Source of the DNA: Roseicyclus sediminis
GTDB lineage: Bacteria > Pseudomonadota > Alphaproteobacteria > Rhodobacterales > Rhodobacteraceae
Reading direction: 5' to 3'
Assembly (NCBI RefSeq): GCF_025515305.1
Contig: NZ_JAOPHT010000001.1
Coordinates: 124,001 to 188,000 of the forward strand
DNA: 64,000 nucleotides
Below the pieces are notes generated by a model. It made no database searches. It was not told where the DNA came from and worked only from the letters and a program-made list of their open reading frames with translations. Below, one piece after another: positions 53,981-62,605 of the stretch (the first letter of the stretch is position 1; the number at the start of each line of letters is the position of its first letter). The translations under genes and the position numbers were made by a program.

Positions 53981-54705
53981 CGCCAGTCTCCCCGCTCCGC
54001 CTGCCACAGCGCCAGCGCCGCGACCGCCGCCGTGTCGGCGCGCAGGATGCGGGGGCCGAGCGAGATCGGCGTGACGAAGGGCAGGCTCAGAAGCCGTGTC
54101 CGCTCGGCCTCGGAAAAGCCGCCCTCGGGCCCGGTCAGGATCGCCCATTTCGTCGCCTGGGGCGCCTCGGCGAGCGCCCGTTTCGCACCGACGAGCGCCT
54201 CGTCGGCGAAGACGAGCCTTCGATCCTCGGGCCAATTGTCCAGAACGTCCGACAGGCGGTGAAGCTCCTCCACGCCGGGCACGAAGGTGCCGCCGCATTG
54301 CTCGGCGGCCTCGATGGCATGGGCCTGCAGACGGTCGCGCCGGATGCGCTCGGCGTTGGTGTGCTCGGTCTGCACCGGAATGATCCGCGCAGCCCCGAGT
54401 TCAGCCGCCTTCTCGACGATGAAATCGGTCCGGGTCTTCTTGATCGGTGCGAACAGCAGCCAGAGGTCGGGCGGATCCTGCTGCGGTGCGGTCTGCTCGG
54501 CGATCTCGAGCGTTCCGCCGCGTCGCCCGCATTCCGTCACCACGGCGCGCCACTCGCCGTCATGCCCGTTGAACAACGCGACCTCGTCGCCCTCTCCCAG
54601 CCGCATGACGGCAAAGAGGTAGTTCGCCTGTTCCCGCGACAGGTCGACGGTTTGCCCCTGGGACAGGGGATGCTCTACATGGAGCCGTATCTTGGGACGT
54701 GACAT
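53977..54705 (-). CDS. rsmE: 16S rRNA (uracil-1498-N3)-methyltransferase
   Basis: RsmE methylates U1498 of 16S rRNA. The 242-residue protein begins with the RNA-binding PUA-like part (LSREQANYLFAVMRLGEGDEVALFNGHDGEW), followed by a SPOUT domain with KKTRTDFIVEKAAELGAARIIPV, ILTGPEGGFSEAE and ISLGPRILRADTAAVAAL, which is the SAM-binding knot. The ATG is only 12 bp from the ATG of ubiA on the other strand. Confidence 0.96.
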   Translation of the reverse strand: MSRPKIRLHVEHPLSQGQTVDLSREQANYLFAVMRLGEGDEVALFNGHDGEWRAVVTECGRRGGTLEIAEQTAPQQDPPDLWLLFAPIKKTRTDFIVEKAAELGAARIIPVQTEHTNAERIRRDRLQAHAIEAAEQCGGTFVPGVEELHRLSDVLDNWPEDRRLVFADEALVGAKRALAEAPQATKWAILTGPEGGFSEAERTRLLSLPFVTPISLGPRILRADTAAVAALALWQAERGDWR

Positions 54706-54717
54706 GAGGCGAAATCT

Positions 54718-55683
54718 ATGAGCGACACGGGCGGAAGGCCAGAGGGGCAGGTGGCGGACGCCGTGTCGGGCAATTGGGTCGACACGCTCGCCCCGCCCTT
54801 CGCGCGCCCCTACCTCAGGCTCAGCCGGGCGGACCGTCCGATCGGGACATGGCTGCTGCTGCTGCCGTGCTGGTGGGGCGTGATGCTGGCGGCGGCGGCG
54901 GACCCGCAGGGCCCGGGCCTGCTCGATCTGTGGATCGTCGTCGGATGCGGCATCGGCGCCTTCCTGATGCGGGGCGCTGGCTGCACCTGGAACGACATCA
55001 CCGACCGGGACTTCGACGCCGCCGTGGCGCGTACCAAGTCACGGCCGATTCCCTCCGGCCAGGTCTCGACGAAACAGGCCCTGGCCTGGCTCGTGATCCA
55101 GTCGCTGATCGCCTTCTGCATCCTCATCACGTTCAACGGCGCGGCCATCGCGCTGGGGATCATCTCGCTCCTGCCCGTCGCGATCTATCCGTTCGCGAAA
55201 CGCTTCACGTGGTGGCCGCAGGTCTTCCTGGGCATCGCCTTCAACTGGGGCGCTCTGCTGGCCTGGACGGCGCATACCGGGTCGCTCGGCTGGCCCGCGG
55301 TGCTTCTCTATCTGGGCGGCATATCCTGGACGCTCTTCTACGACACGATCTACGCGCACCAGGACAAGGAGGACGACGCGCTGATCGGCATCCGTTCAAC
55401 GGCGCGTCTCTTCGGCGAGAACACGGGCGCCTGGCTGCGGCGGTTTCTCGTGGCGACCGTGACGCTGATCTCGCTCGGCGTGCTCGCCGCGCTGGTTCCG
55501 GGGGGCAACGTGCTGGCCCTCGCGGTGGCGCTGGCCGGTGTCTGGGCGATGGGTTGGCACATGGCGTGGCAACTCGGGCGCCTCGACATAGATGACGCGG
55601 ACACCTGCCTGCGGCTCTTTCGCGCGAACCGGGATACCGGCCTTCTGCCTGCGCTGTTTTTCGCCGCCGCCGCGATTCTGTGA
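54718..55683 (+). CDS. ubiA: 4-hydroxybenzoate polyprenyltransferase
   Basis: UbiA prenylates 4-hydroxybenzoate in ubiquinone synthesis, in the inner membrane. The 321-residue protein has the first aspartate motif NDITDRDFD (residues 92-100), the second DTIYAHQDKEDD, and about eight to nine helices. Arginine-rich loops around RTKSRPIPSGQVS are typical. The start lies 12 bp from rsmE on the other strand, so its promoter must overlap the rsmE coding sequence. Confidence 0.96.
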   Translation: MSDTGGRPEGQVADAVSGNWVDTLAPPFARPYLRLSRADRPIGTWLLLLPCWWGVMLAAAADPQGPGLLDLWIVVGCGIGAFLMRGAGCTWNDITDRDFDAAVARTKSRPIPSGQVSTKQALAWLVIQSLIAFCILITFNGAAIALGIISLLPVAIYPFAKRFTWWPQVFLGIAFNWGALLAWTAHTGSLGWPAVLLYLGGISWTLFYDTIYAHQDKEDDALIGIRSTARLFGENTGAWLRRFLVATVTLISLGVLAALVPGGNVLALAVALAGVWAMGWHMAWQLGRLDIDDADTCLRLFRANRDTGLLPALFFAAAAIL

Positions 55684-55763
55684 GGTCCCGTGCAATTGAA
55701 CACCGGCCCACAACGCGTTAACCCCGCGCCAGCCCCCTCCGGGCCCGGACCGAAGTCTGCCGC

Positions 55764-57701
55764 ATGATCCGCACACCCTTCTTCGTCGCCATCCTTTCCT
55801 TCGCCCTCGCCGGCGCGCTCGCCCTCGCGGTTGCCGTGGCGGCCGCGATCACGATCGAGCGCCGCTCGACCGAGGCGGTCCGAGAGGTCCTGGCGGAGGA
55901 GGGCTTTGACTGGGCCGAAGTCGAGGCCGACGGCCTGCAGGTCTTTCTTCGCGGCACCGCGCCCGACGAGGCCAGCCGTTTCATGGCCGAATCCCGTGCG
56001 GGCTCGGTCGTTGACGCCGACCGGGTCGTGAACGAGGTCGACATCCAGGTCACCGACGCCGCACCAGCGCCGCGTTTCTCGCTCGACATGCTGAGGAACG
56101 GCGACGGCATCCAGATCATCGGCCTCGTCCCGGGCGTGAACGGGGGCGAGGAAGTGGCGGCCGCGATCGAGGGGATCGCGGATGGCGCCGAAGTGACGGA
56201 CATGGTCGAGACGGCCGACTACCCCGCGCCCGATACGTGGATCTCGGCGCTCGGCTTCGGTTTCCGCGCGCTCGAGCGGCTGCCCCGGTCCAAGGTCACG
56301 GTTTACGCCGACCGGGTGGAGGTGCAGGCCATCAGCGACAGTCCCGAGCAGCAGGCCGCCCTGATCGCGGAGCTGGAAGGCGCAAGGCCCGCCGGCGTCG
56401 AGGTCGTCCTCGATATCTCGGCGCCGCGCCCCGTGATCTCCCCGTTCCAGGTGCGCGCCGTTCTCGACGCCACCGGGCTGCGCTTCGAGACCTGCTCGGC
56501 CGACACGCAGCGCGCGCAGGAACGGATCGTCGCCGCCGCGCGGCGGGCCGGCGCCACGAACGGCGTGGAGTGTCACATCGGCCTTGGCGTTCCCAGCCCC
56601 AGCTGGGCGCAGGCGGTCGAAACCGGTCTCGTGGCGCTGACCGAACTCGGCGGTGGCACGCTGGACATCAGCGATGCGGACGTCACGCTGATCGCGTCCG
56701 AAGGCACCGGCCAGGACGAGTTCGACCGGGTCATCGGCGAGCTCGACGCGGCGCTGCCCGAGGTGTTCACCCTGCAGGGTGTCATTCCCGAGACGACCCG
56801 GAACGAGGCCGGCCCTGCCCGATTCTTCGCGACGCTCGACGCCGAAGACGGCGTGCGGCTGCGCGGCCGGCTGCCCCAGGGCGCGGTCGGCCAGTCGGTG
56901 GAGGCCTTCGCGATCTCGCTGTTCGGGCGCGAGCGCACCGACCTTGCCGCCCGCTCGGTGACGGACCTGCCGCAGGGCTGGGGCGTCCGTGCGATGGCGG
57001 GCTTGCGCGCCCTGTCGCGCCTGCACGAGGGCCAGCTGACGCTGGAGCCTGAAACCCTCCGCCTCACGGGGCGCACGGGCGACCAGGGACTCCGCTCGGA
57101 ACTGACGCGCGAGCTCTCGGACGAGCTGGGCGCAGGCGCCGATTTCCAGATCGACATCACCTACGACGAGGAACTCGACCCGGTCGCGTCCATGCCTACC
57201 CCCGAGGAATGCGTCGCCGCGATCGAAGCGGTCCAGGCGGACGCGAAGATCGTGTTCGACCCCGGTTCCGTGGAAATCAGCGACGAGGCGGGCGAGATCC
57301 TCGACCGGATCGCGGCGATCCTGCCCGACTGCATGCACGTCCCCATGGAGATCGGCGGCCATACCGACAGCCAGGGCCGCGAGGAGATGAACCTCGGTCT
57401 CAGCCAGAGTCGCGCCGACGCGGTTCTGAACGGCCTTCTGGCCCGTGGTGTCCTGATCTCCAACCTGACGGCGCGCGGCTACGGCGAAACCCGGCCGATC
57501 GCCGACAACGACACCGAGGAAGGACGCGAGCTTAACCGGCGGATCGAGTTCCGCCTTCAGGAAGAGGTCGACGCGCAGACCGTGGTGGAAGCCCAGGCGG
57601 AGGCCGCCGAGGCCCGTGCCGAGGCTTTCCGCCTGCGCCCGCAGCCCAGGCCCGACAGTATCGCCGAAGCCGCCACGGCGGCCGGCCCGGAAGAGGAATA
57701 G
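55764..57701 (+). CDS. OmpA-family protein with an N-terminal anchor and long BON-like region
   Basis: A 645-residue protein: an N-terminal membrane helix or signal (MIRTPFFVAILSFALAGALALAVAVAAA), then about 450 residues of repeated beta/alpha units of BON-like style (GLQVFLRGTAPDEASRFMAE, VTVYADRVEVQAISDSPEQQAAL, VRLRGRLPQGAVGQSVEAF). A C-terminal OmpA-like peptidoglycan-binding domain covers about residues 490-600 (KIVFDPGSVEISDEAGEILDRI, GGHTDSQGREEMNLGLSQSRADAVLNGLLARGV, GYGETRPIADN), and an acidic coiled-coil tail follows. It probably links inner membrane to peptidoglycan. The following gene starts six bases after its stop. Confidence 0.88.
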   Translation: MIRTPFFVAILSFALAGALALAVAVAAAITIERRSTEAVREVLAEEGFDWAEVEADGLQVFLRGTAPDEASRFMAESRAGSVVDADRVVNEVDIQVTDAAPAPRFSLDMLRNGDGIQIIGLVPGVNGGEEVAAAIEGIADGAEVTDMVETADYPAPDTWISALGFGFRALERLPRSKVTVYADRVEVQAISDSPEQQAALIAELEGARPAGVEVVLDISAPRPVISPFQVRAVLDATGLRFETCSADTQRAQERIVAAARRAGATNGVECHIGLGVPSPSWAQAVETGLVALTELGGGTLDISDADVTLIASEGTGQDEFDRVIGELDAALPEVFTLQGVIPETTRNEAGPARFFATLDAEDGVRLRGRLPQGAVGQSVEAFAISLFGRERTDLAARSVTDLPQGWGVRAMAGLRALSRLHEGQLTLEPETLRLTGRTGDQGLRSELTRELSDELGAGADFQIDITYDEELDPVASMPTPEECVAAIEAVQADAKIVFDPGSVEISDEAGEILDRIAAILPDCMHVPMEIGGHTDSQGREEMNLGLSQSRADAVLNGLLARGVLISNLTARGYGETRPIADNDTEEGRELNRRIEFRLQEEVDAQTVVEAQAEAAEARAEAFRLRPQPRPDSIAEAATAAGPEEE

Positions 57702-57707
57702 GCGGAC

Positions 57708-58040
57708 ATGGATCGGCTGCAGTTCATCATCGCCATCGCGATCATCCTGTTCGTCGCCTTCGGCCTCGGCTGGCTCGCGCACTGGCTCGTCGCTCGGTTC
57801 AGCCGCGTGTCCAGCGCCGATCTCGGGGAGATGGAGGCGCTCGCGCGCGCGCTGCACGACGCCGAGGAAACCCGCGACCAGGCCATCGCCTACCTGCAGA
57901 GCCGCGAGACGGAACTCACCAGTCAGCTGAGCCAGACCGAGGCCGAACTGCGCGCGGCGATGGAAGGTCTGCGTGAGGCCCGCGCCGAGACCGAGGAACT
58001 GCGCAGCTACATCGACCAGATGAGCCAGGGACAGGCCTGA
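57708..58040 (+). CDS. Small membrane protein with a coiled-coil
   Basis: A 110-residue protein with one N-terminal membrane helix (FIIAIAIILFVAFGLGWLAHWLV) followed by a long coiled coil (EALARALHDAEETRDQAIAYLQ, TSQLSQTEAELRAAMEGLREARAETEEL). It begins six bases after the OmpA-family gene, so the two are co-transcribed; it could be the inner-membrane partner of that protein. Confidence 0.75.
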   Translation: MDRLQFIIAIAIILFVAFGLGWLAHWLVARFSRVSSADLGEMEALARALHDAEETRDQAIAYLQSRETELTSQLSQTEAELRAAMEGLREARAETEELRSYIDQMSQGQA

Positions 58041-58059
58041 GGGCGGCGCGCGGGCAACC

Positions 58060-58506
58060 CTACCAGCGCGAAAGCGCGTCCTCGTCCTCGTCCCGCGCCG
58101 CGACCCATTCGGCACCGCTACGCGTGACTTCCTTCTTCCAGAAGGGCGCGCGGGACTTGAGATAATCCATCAGGAACTCCGCCCCGGCGAAGGCATCCGC
58201 GCGGTGCCGGGAGGCGGTCGCGACCATCATGATGGGATCGCCAGGTGCAAGACGCCCGTAGCGGTGCAGGATCATCGCGTCCGTCAGCCCGAAGCGCGCC
58301 ATCGCCTCGGCGCGAATCCGCTCCAACGCCTTTTCGGTCATGCCGGCATAGTGCTCGATCTCCATGGCCTGGAGATCGCCACTGGCCACGTCGCGCGTGA
58401 TGCCGGAGAAACTCACGACCGCGCCCGCCCCGCCGACGGTCGTGGCGAACGCATTGAGCTCGGCCCCCATGTCGAAGGGCGCTTCCTGCACCCGGACGGG
58501 ATCCAC
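58060..58506 (-). CDS. moaE: Molybdopterin synthase catalytic subunit
   Basis: MoaE converts precursor Z to molybdopterin, using sulfur carried by MoaD. The 148-residue product has VVSFSGITRDV, MEIEHYAGMTEKAL, ILHRYGRLAPGDPIMMVATASRHRADAF and the active-site KKE in PFWKKEVT. The start is the GTG at 58506, with GGAGG nine bases upstream. It follows moaD by five bases and closes the operon. Confidence 0.93.
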   Translation of the reverse strand: MDPVRVQEAPFDMGAELNAFATTVGGAGAVVSFSGITRDVASGDLQAMEIEHYAGMTEKALERIRAEAMARFGLTDAMILHRYGRLAPGDPIMMVATASRHRADAFAGAEFLMDYLKSRAPFWKKEVTRSGAEWVAARDEDEDALSRW

Positions 58507-58511
58507 GGCGC

Positions 58512-58763
58512 TCAGCCTCCGGTCATCGGCGGGAAAAAGGCCACTTCTCGCGCCCGCGAGATGTCGGCATCGAACTCCACCAGGTCCTCGTCGACGGCGG
58601 CCCGGATGGCGCCGGTATCGGAAAAGGCATGGGCATAACCCTCGTCGCGGCCGCGCAGCTCCTCGATCAGTTCGGCGACGGTGCCCGCGTCGGTCTCGAC
58701 CGTCTCGTGACCGGTGCCCAGCCGTTCGCGCAGCCATGCGAAATAGCGGATGTCGAGTTTCAT
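58512..58763 (-). CDS. moaD: Molybdopterin synthase sulfur-carrier subunit
   Basis: An 83-residue ubiquitin-fold sulfur carrier that ends in the required C-terminal Gly-Gly (MTGG). The N-terminal MKLDIRYFAWLRERLGTGHETVE and FFPPMTGG are typical. Its ATG overlaps the pgsA stop by four bases. The glycine end is adenylylated and thiocarboxylated and then docks into MoaE, encoded next. Confidence 0.95.
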   Translation of the reverse strand: MKLDIRYFAWLRERLGTGHETVETDAGTVAELIEELRGRDEGYAHAFSDTGAIRAAVDEDLVEFDADISRAREVAFFPPMTGG

Positions 58764-59425
58764 GGGCTCTCCCTCAGATAAGGCATCGCCTTCCGAAAAT
58801 AGTCCCAACCCGTCACCAATGTCAGCCCCGCCGCGATCCAGAGCAGGACCAGCCCGCCATAGGATACCGCGATCAGGCCGTAGTATTTCCAGATCAGACC
58901 GACGTCGTCGGCGATCTCGCCCGTCAGGATCCCGGTCACGATCTCGGGCGACATGCCGAAAGTCTGCATGATGAAATAGTGGTCGAAGAGGCCCCAGCCG
59001 AACAGGAGCGCGATGGCCACCATCTGCACGGTCGTCTTCCACTTTGCGAGCTTCGTGACCTTCAGCAGCCCCGCGGTCTCGCCGAGGAACTCGCGCAGGC
59101 CCGAAACGAAGACCTCGCGGAACAGGATCGCCGACACCGGGATCAGCGTCCAGTCCGAGATGCCGTGCAACCCCAGGAGCACGGCGAGCGCGATCACCAC
59201 CATCGCCTTGTCCGCGATCGGGTCCAGCATGGCGCCGAAACGGCTGATCTGTCCCCACTTCCGCGCGAGCCAGCCGTCCAGGTAATCGGTCAGCGAGGCG
59301 AAGAGGAACAGCAGAAGCGCTGCCCAGTCCGCCGCCGGTCGCGGCAGGAGCAGGAAGACAAGACCGACAAGCGGCGCCGCGATCAGGCGCACGACGGTCA
59401 GGATGTTGGGCACGGTCCAGCGCAT
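58760..59425 (-). CDS. pgsA: CDP-diacylglycerol-glycerol-3-phosphate 3-phosphatidyltransferase
   Basis: PgsA commits CDP-diacylglycerol to phosphatidylglycerol synthesis at the inner membrane. The 221-residue protein carries the CDP-alcohol phosphotransferase motif DYLDGWLARKWGQISRFGAMLDPIADK (matching DG-x2-AR-x8-G-x3-D-x3-D), and about four to five helices. The ATG at 59425 begins at MRWTVPNILTVVRLIAAP, which is the family's start; earlier frames lie in the intergenic repeat. No good Shine-Dalgarno is visible. It overlaps moaD by four bases. Confidence 0.94.
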   Translation of the reverse strand: MRWTVPNILTVVRLIAAPLVGLVFLLLPRPAADWAALLLFLFASLTDYLDGWLARKWGQISRFGAMLDPIADKAMVVIALAVLLGLHGISDWTLIPVSAILFREVFVSGLREFLGETAGLLKVTKLAKWKTTVQMVAIALLFGWGLFDHYFIMQTFGMSPEIVTGILTGEIADDVGLIWKYYGLIAVSYGGLVLLWIAAGLTLVTGWDYFRKAMPYLRESP

Positions 59426-59540
59426 GAGGCGGGTGTATCCCGCCCGAGGGCCTGATGGAATGCCTGTATTGCGAAACCTCGGCATCTGGCCCCGGCACGA
59501 ACCGGCGCAGGGCCCCGCGGACGGAATGCGCCAGCCGTGC

Positions 59541-59614
59541 CCCTTCATCCTGGCAAAAAACTCCCGCCGGAGGCGCCAGCCTTGGCCAGGGGCATCATGC
59601 CCCAGGCCAAGGCT
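59541..59614 (-). repeat. Second copy of the dispersed intergenic element, between uvrC and pgsA
   Basis: On the minus strand a long hairpin (59578-59614) has a 10-bp outer stem AGCCTTGGCC/GGCCAAGGCT, an A:A mismatch, and a 7-bp inner stem GGGGCAT/ATGCCCC around a single base. It is followed by GGCGCCTCCGGCGGGAGTTT and TTTGCCAGGATGAAGGGG. This has the same order as the element at 22592-22645: a GC palindrome, then an (A)GTATTTG-like track and GATGAAG. It could also end the uvrC transcript. Confidence 0.65.
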
Positions 59615-59647
59615 TCTTCCTTCGTGCCGACGCCGGGTGCGGCGATC

Positions 59648-61516
59648 CTACCCGCGCTCGTGGAAGTAGTCGTAGATCTTCTGCGCCAGCCCCTCGCTGA
59701 CCCCCTCCACCGCCTTGAGGTCGGCGAGGTCGGCGCGGCTCACCGCCTTGGCCGAGCCGAAATGCGCGAGAAGCGCGCGTTTGCGCGTGGCGCCGACGCC
59801 GGGGATGTCGTCGAGCGGCGTGGCCGAGACCGCCTTCGCCCGCTTCTGCCGATGCGCACCGATGGCGAAGCGGTGCGCCTCGTCCCGCAGCCTTTGCACG
59901 AAGTAGAGCACCGGATCGTTTCGGTTCAGGGCGAATGGCCGCTGTCCCGGGCGGTGGAACTCTTCCTTGCCCTGGTCGCGGTCGATCCCCTTGGCCACGC
60001 CGATGAAGGGCACGTCCTCGATACCGAGGTCGTCGAGGATCTCCTTCACCGCCGAGACCTGCCCCGCCCCGCCATCGATCAGCAGGAGGTCGGGCCAGGC
60101 TTCGCCTTCGCGGTCCGGGTCCTCCTTCAGGAGACGCTGGAAACGGCGGGTCAGGACCTCCTTCATCATCCCGAAATCGTCGCCCGGCGTCAGGTCCTCG
60201 CCCCGGATGTTGAACTTCCTGTACTGGGATTTCACGAAGCCTTCGGGCCCCGCCACGATCATCGCGCCGACGGCGTTGGTCCCCATGATGTGGGAGTTAT
60301 CGTAGACCTCTATGCGGGCCGGAGGCGCATCGAGGTCGAAGGCCTCGGCGAGGCCGTCGAGAAGCTTCGCCTGCGCCTGCCCTTCCGCCATGCGCCGGGC
60401 GAGGCTTTCGCGTGCGTTCCTCATTGCGCTGTCGACAAGCTCCGCCTTCTCGCCCCGCTGCGGCACGACGAGTTCGACCTTGCGCCCGAGTTTCTGGGCC
60501 AGCGCATCGGACATCAGGTCGGCGTTTTCCACCGGATGCGACAGGAGGATCTGCCGTGGCGGATCATTCTGGTCATAGAACTGGCCGAGAAAGGCCTCCA
60601 GCACTTCGGGCTCGTCGATGTCGGGACCGACTCGCGGGTAGTAGTCCCGGTTCCCCCAGTTCTGGTTGGCGCGGATGAAGAAGACCTGCACGCAGGCCTG
60701 TCCCCCCTCCATGTGCAGCGCGATGACGTCCGCCTCGGTCACGCCCCGCGGGTTCACGCCCTGCGACGACTGGACCGAGGTCAGCGCGCGGATACGGTCG
60801 CGGAGCGCTGCGGCGCGCTCGAACTCCATGGCCTGCGAGGCCTCGGTCATCTGGGCGGCAAGCTGCGCCTGCAGGTCGGTCGTGTCGCCCTTCAGGAACC
60901 GCACCGCGTCGGCGACGGAGGCGGCGTAGTCGGCCTCCGAGATATAGCCGACGCAGGGGCCGCTGCAGCGCTTGATCTGGTAGAGAAGGCAGGGCCGCGT
61001 GCGGCTCTCGAAGGTCGCGTCCGAGCAGTTGCGCAGCAGGAAGACCTTCTGAAGCTGGTTCAATGTCCGGTTCACGGCGCCCGCGCTTGCGAAGGGTCCG
61101 AAATACGCGCCCTTCTCGGTCTTGGCGCCGCGGTGCTTCTTGATCTGAGGGAAGGCGTGTTCCCGGCTGACGAGGATGTTCGGAAAGCTTTTGTCGTCGC
61201 GCAGGAGCACGTTGTAGCGCGGCTTCAGCTGCTTGATGAGGTTCTGCTCGAGCAGGAGCGCCTCGGTCTCGGTCCGCGTCGTGAGGAACATCATCGACGC
61301 GGTCTCGCGGATCATGCGGGCGATGCGCGGGCTGTGACCGGCGGGCTTGGCGTAGTTCGAAACCCGCTTCTTCAGGGCCCGCGCCTTGCCGACGTAGAGA
61401 ACCCGGCTCTGCGCATCGAGCATGCGATAGACGCCCGGCGAATTGTCGAGCGTCCTGAGGTATCCCTGGATCACCTCGTGGCCGGTTGCGGCAGTCTTTT
61501 CGGTCCCGTCGGGCAT
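59648..61516 (-). CDS. uvrC: Excinuclease ABC subunit C
   Basis: UvrC makes both incisions during nucleotide-excision repair. The 622-residue protein has the GIY-YIG nuclease domain ([27 protein letters not shown]), a UVR motif with [28 protein letters not shown], the Cys-rich link ([17 protein letters not shown]), the RNase H-like C-terminal nuclease ([17 protein letters not shown]) and tandem HhH motifs ([33 protein letters not shown]). The ATG at 61516 matches the domain start; an open frame continues upstream into AT-rich non-coding DNA and is ignored. It is preceded by a 300-bp gap that should hold its promoter. Confidence 0.96.
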   Translation of the reverse strand: MPDGTEKTAATGHEVIQGYLRTLDNSPGVYRMLDAQSRVLYVGKARALKKRVSNYAKPAGHSPRIARMIRETASMMFLTTRTETEALLLEQNLIKQLKPRYNVLLRDDKSFPNILVSREHAFPQIKKHRGAKTEKGAYFGPFASAGAVNRTLNQLQKVFLLRNCSDATFESRTRPCLLYQIKRCSGPCVGYISEADYAASVADAVRFLKGDTTDLQAQLAAQMTEASQAMEFERAAALRDRIRALTSVQSSQGVNPRGVTEADVIALHMEGGQACVQVFFIRANQNWGNRDYYPRVGPDIDEPEVLEAFLGQFYDQNDPPRQILLSHPVENADLMSDALAQKLGRKVELVVPQRGEKAELVDSAMRNARESLARRMAEGQAQAKLLDGLAEAFDLDAPPARIEVYDNSHIMGTNAVGAMIVAGPEGFVKSQYRKFNIRGEDLTPGDDFGMMKEVLTRRFQRLLKEDPDREGEAWPDLLLIDGGAGQVSAVKEILDDLGIEDVPFIGVAKGIDRDQGKEEFHRPGQRPFALNRNDPVLYFVQRLRDEAHRFAIGAHRQKRAKAVSATPLDDIPGVGATRKRALLAHFGSAKAVSRADLADLKAVEGVSEGLAQKIYDYFHERG

Positions 61517-61816
61517 GTTCAGCGGTTCAAGTCGATTCTCTTGGCGGCTGCAATGTAACTTGGGCGACTTCAAGGCATCAGAAATCCCCCAAACATGTGG
61601 ATAACCTTGCGGAGAAATGCTGGGGCGACGGAATTTTCCTTTGTTTTCGGCCCAGTTCTGAGAATTGCCCAATTTTTAGGCCAACAATTAAACCATTGTT
61701 TTCATTGTGATTTTTATTGCGATGTTGACACCTTTTGCGTTGGTGTAACGGAACGTTAACACGTTTGTTACCTGAGACGTCGCGGTGGAGAAGTGGACCG
61801 CGCGTCAGGCGGCGCC
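61517..61816. promoter_or_regulatory. AT-rich gene-free region with DnaA box and CtrA-like site
   Basis: These 300 bp hold no gene that I can support. The stretch 61635-61765 is clearly AT-rich compared with its surroundings. It holds a perfect DnaA box (TTATCCACA on the minus strand, 61596-61604). A GTAA-N7-TTAA pair (61745-61759) is one base off the CtrA consensus TTAA-N7-TTAA and lies within the inverted repeat GTGTAAC-N5-GTTAACAC (61743-61762). TTGACA on the plus strand (61725-61730) has no matching -10. The region must carry the uvrC promoter. A replication-linked role is possible but unproven. Confidence 0.5.
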
Positions 61817-62593
61817 CTATTCCACGCCCAGCACGTCCGGCGTCTGCCAGGCGAGGTGCTGACCGCCGTCGACGCAGATCAGCTGGCCCGTGACGGCACG
61901 GGCCTTGAGCAGGTAGTCGAGCGCGTCGCAGATGCCGTCGGCGTCCGCCCCGCGCCGGAGCACCGTCGCCGCCCTCTGGCGCGCGAAATGGTCGGCCGAT
62001 TGCCGCGCGCCCTGCAGGGTCGGACCCGGACCGATCGCGTTTACCCTTACATCAGGCGCGAGCGCCTGCGCCGCGGTGCGCGTGAAGGCCCAAAGGCCCA
62101 TCTTGGCGATCGTGTAGCTCATGAACTCGGGCGTCAGCTTGTGCACGCGCTGGTCGATCATGTTGACGACGAGGCCCTGGGCCTGCGGCTCCCCGTTCTC
62201 GTCGGGCGCCGCCCGGGGCACCTGGGCGGCCAGCGCCTGGGTGAGGACGAAGGGCGCACGAAGGTTGGATTCGAGGTGCCTGTCCCAACTCGCGCGGGTC
62301 GCGGTCTCGATGTTGTCGTACTCGAAGATCGAGGCGTTGTTCACCAGCACGGAGATCGGCGCGCCCAGCGCCTCGGCGGCCTGCGGCAGAAGGCGCTGCA
62401 TCTCATCCTCGACCGTCAGGTCGGCGCGGAGCGTCACGGCGCGGCGCCCCATCGCACGGATCGCGCGGGCGGTTTCTGCGGCCTCTTCGGCGCTCCCCGA
62501 ATAATGCACGGCGACGTCATGCCCCCGCTCGGCCAGCCTCAGCGCCATTGCGCGGCCCAGGCGCCTGGCCGCCCCAGTTACCAAAGCCGTCAT
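61817..62593 (-). CDS. SDR-family oxidoreductase with a pteridine-reductase-like cofactor motif
   Basis: A 258-residue NAD(P)H-dependent short-chain reductase: the nucleotide motif TGAARRLGR (residues 6-14) is the TGxxxRxG form seen in pteridine reductase PTR1 and FolM rather than the usual TGxxxGxG. LVNNASIFE, the catalytic YTIAK (YxxxK), and NAIGPGPT follow. A role in pterin reduction is plausible by motif, but other SDRs share it. It is followed on the same strand by uvrC, after the AT-rich gap. Confidence 0.85.
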   Translation of the reverse strand: MTALVTGAARRLGRAMALRLAERGHDVAVHYSGSAEEAAETARAIRAMGRRAVTLRADLTVEDEMQRLLPQAAEALGAPISVLVNNASIFEYDNIETATRASWDRHLESNLRAPFVLTQALAAQVPRAAPDENGEPQAQGLVVNMIDQRVHKLTPEFMSYTIAKMGLWAFTRTAAQALAPDVRVNAIGPGPTLQGARQSADHFARQRAATVLRRGADADGICDALDYLLKARAVTGQLICVDGGQHLAWQTPDVLGVE

Positions 62594-62605
62594 GACAACC
62601 CCCGA

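Noticed and set aside
55350-58115. 921-codon open frame on the minus strand across the OmpA-family gene
   Set aside because: The plus strand shows an intact OmpA domain and a neighbour with coiled coil; the minus frame has no recognisable content.
61725-61730. TTGACA as a plus-strand promoter
   Set aside because: No -10 element at 16-18 bp, and no plus-strand gene follows; at most it could serve an unseen RNA.
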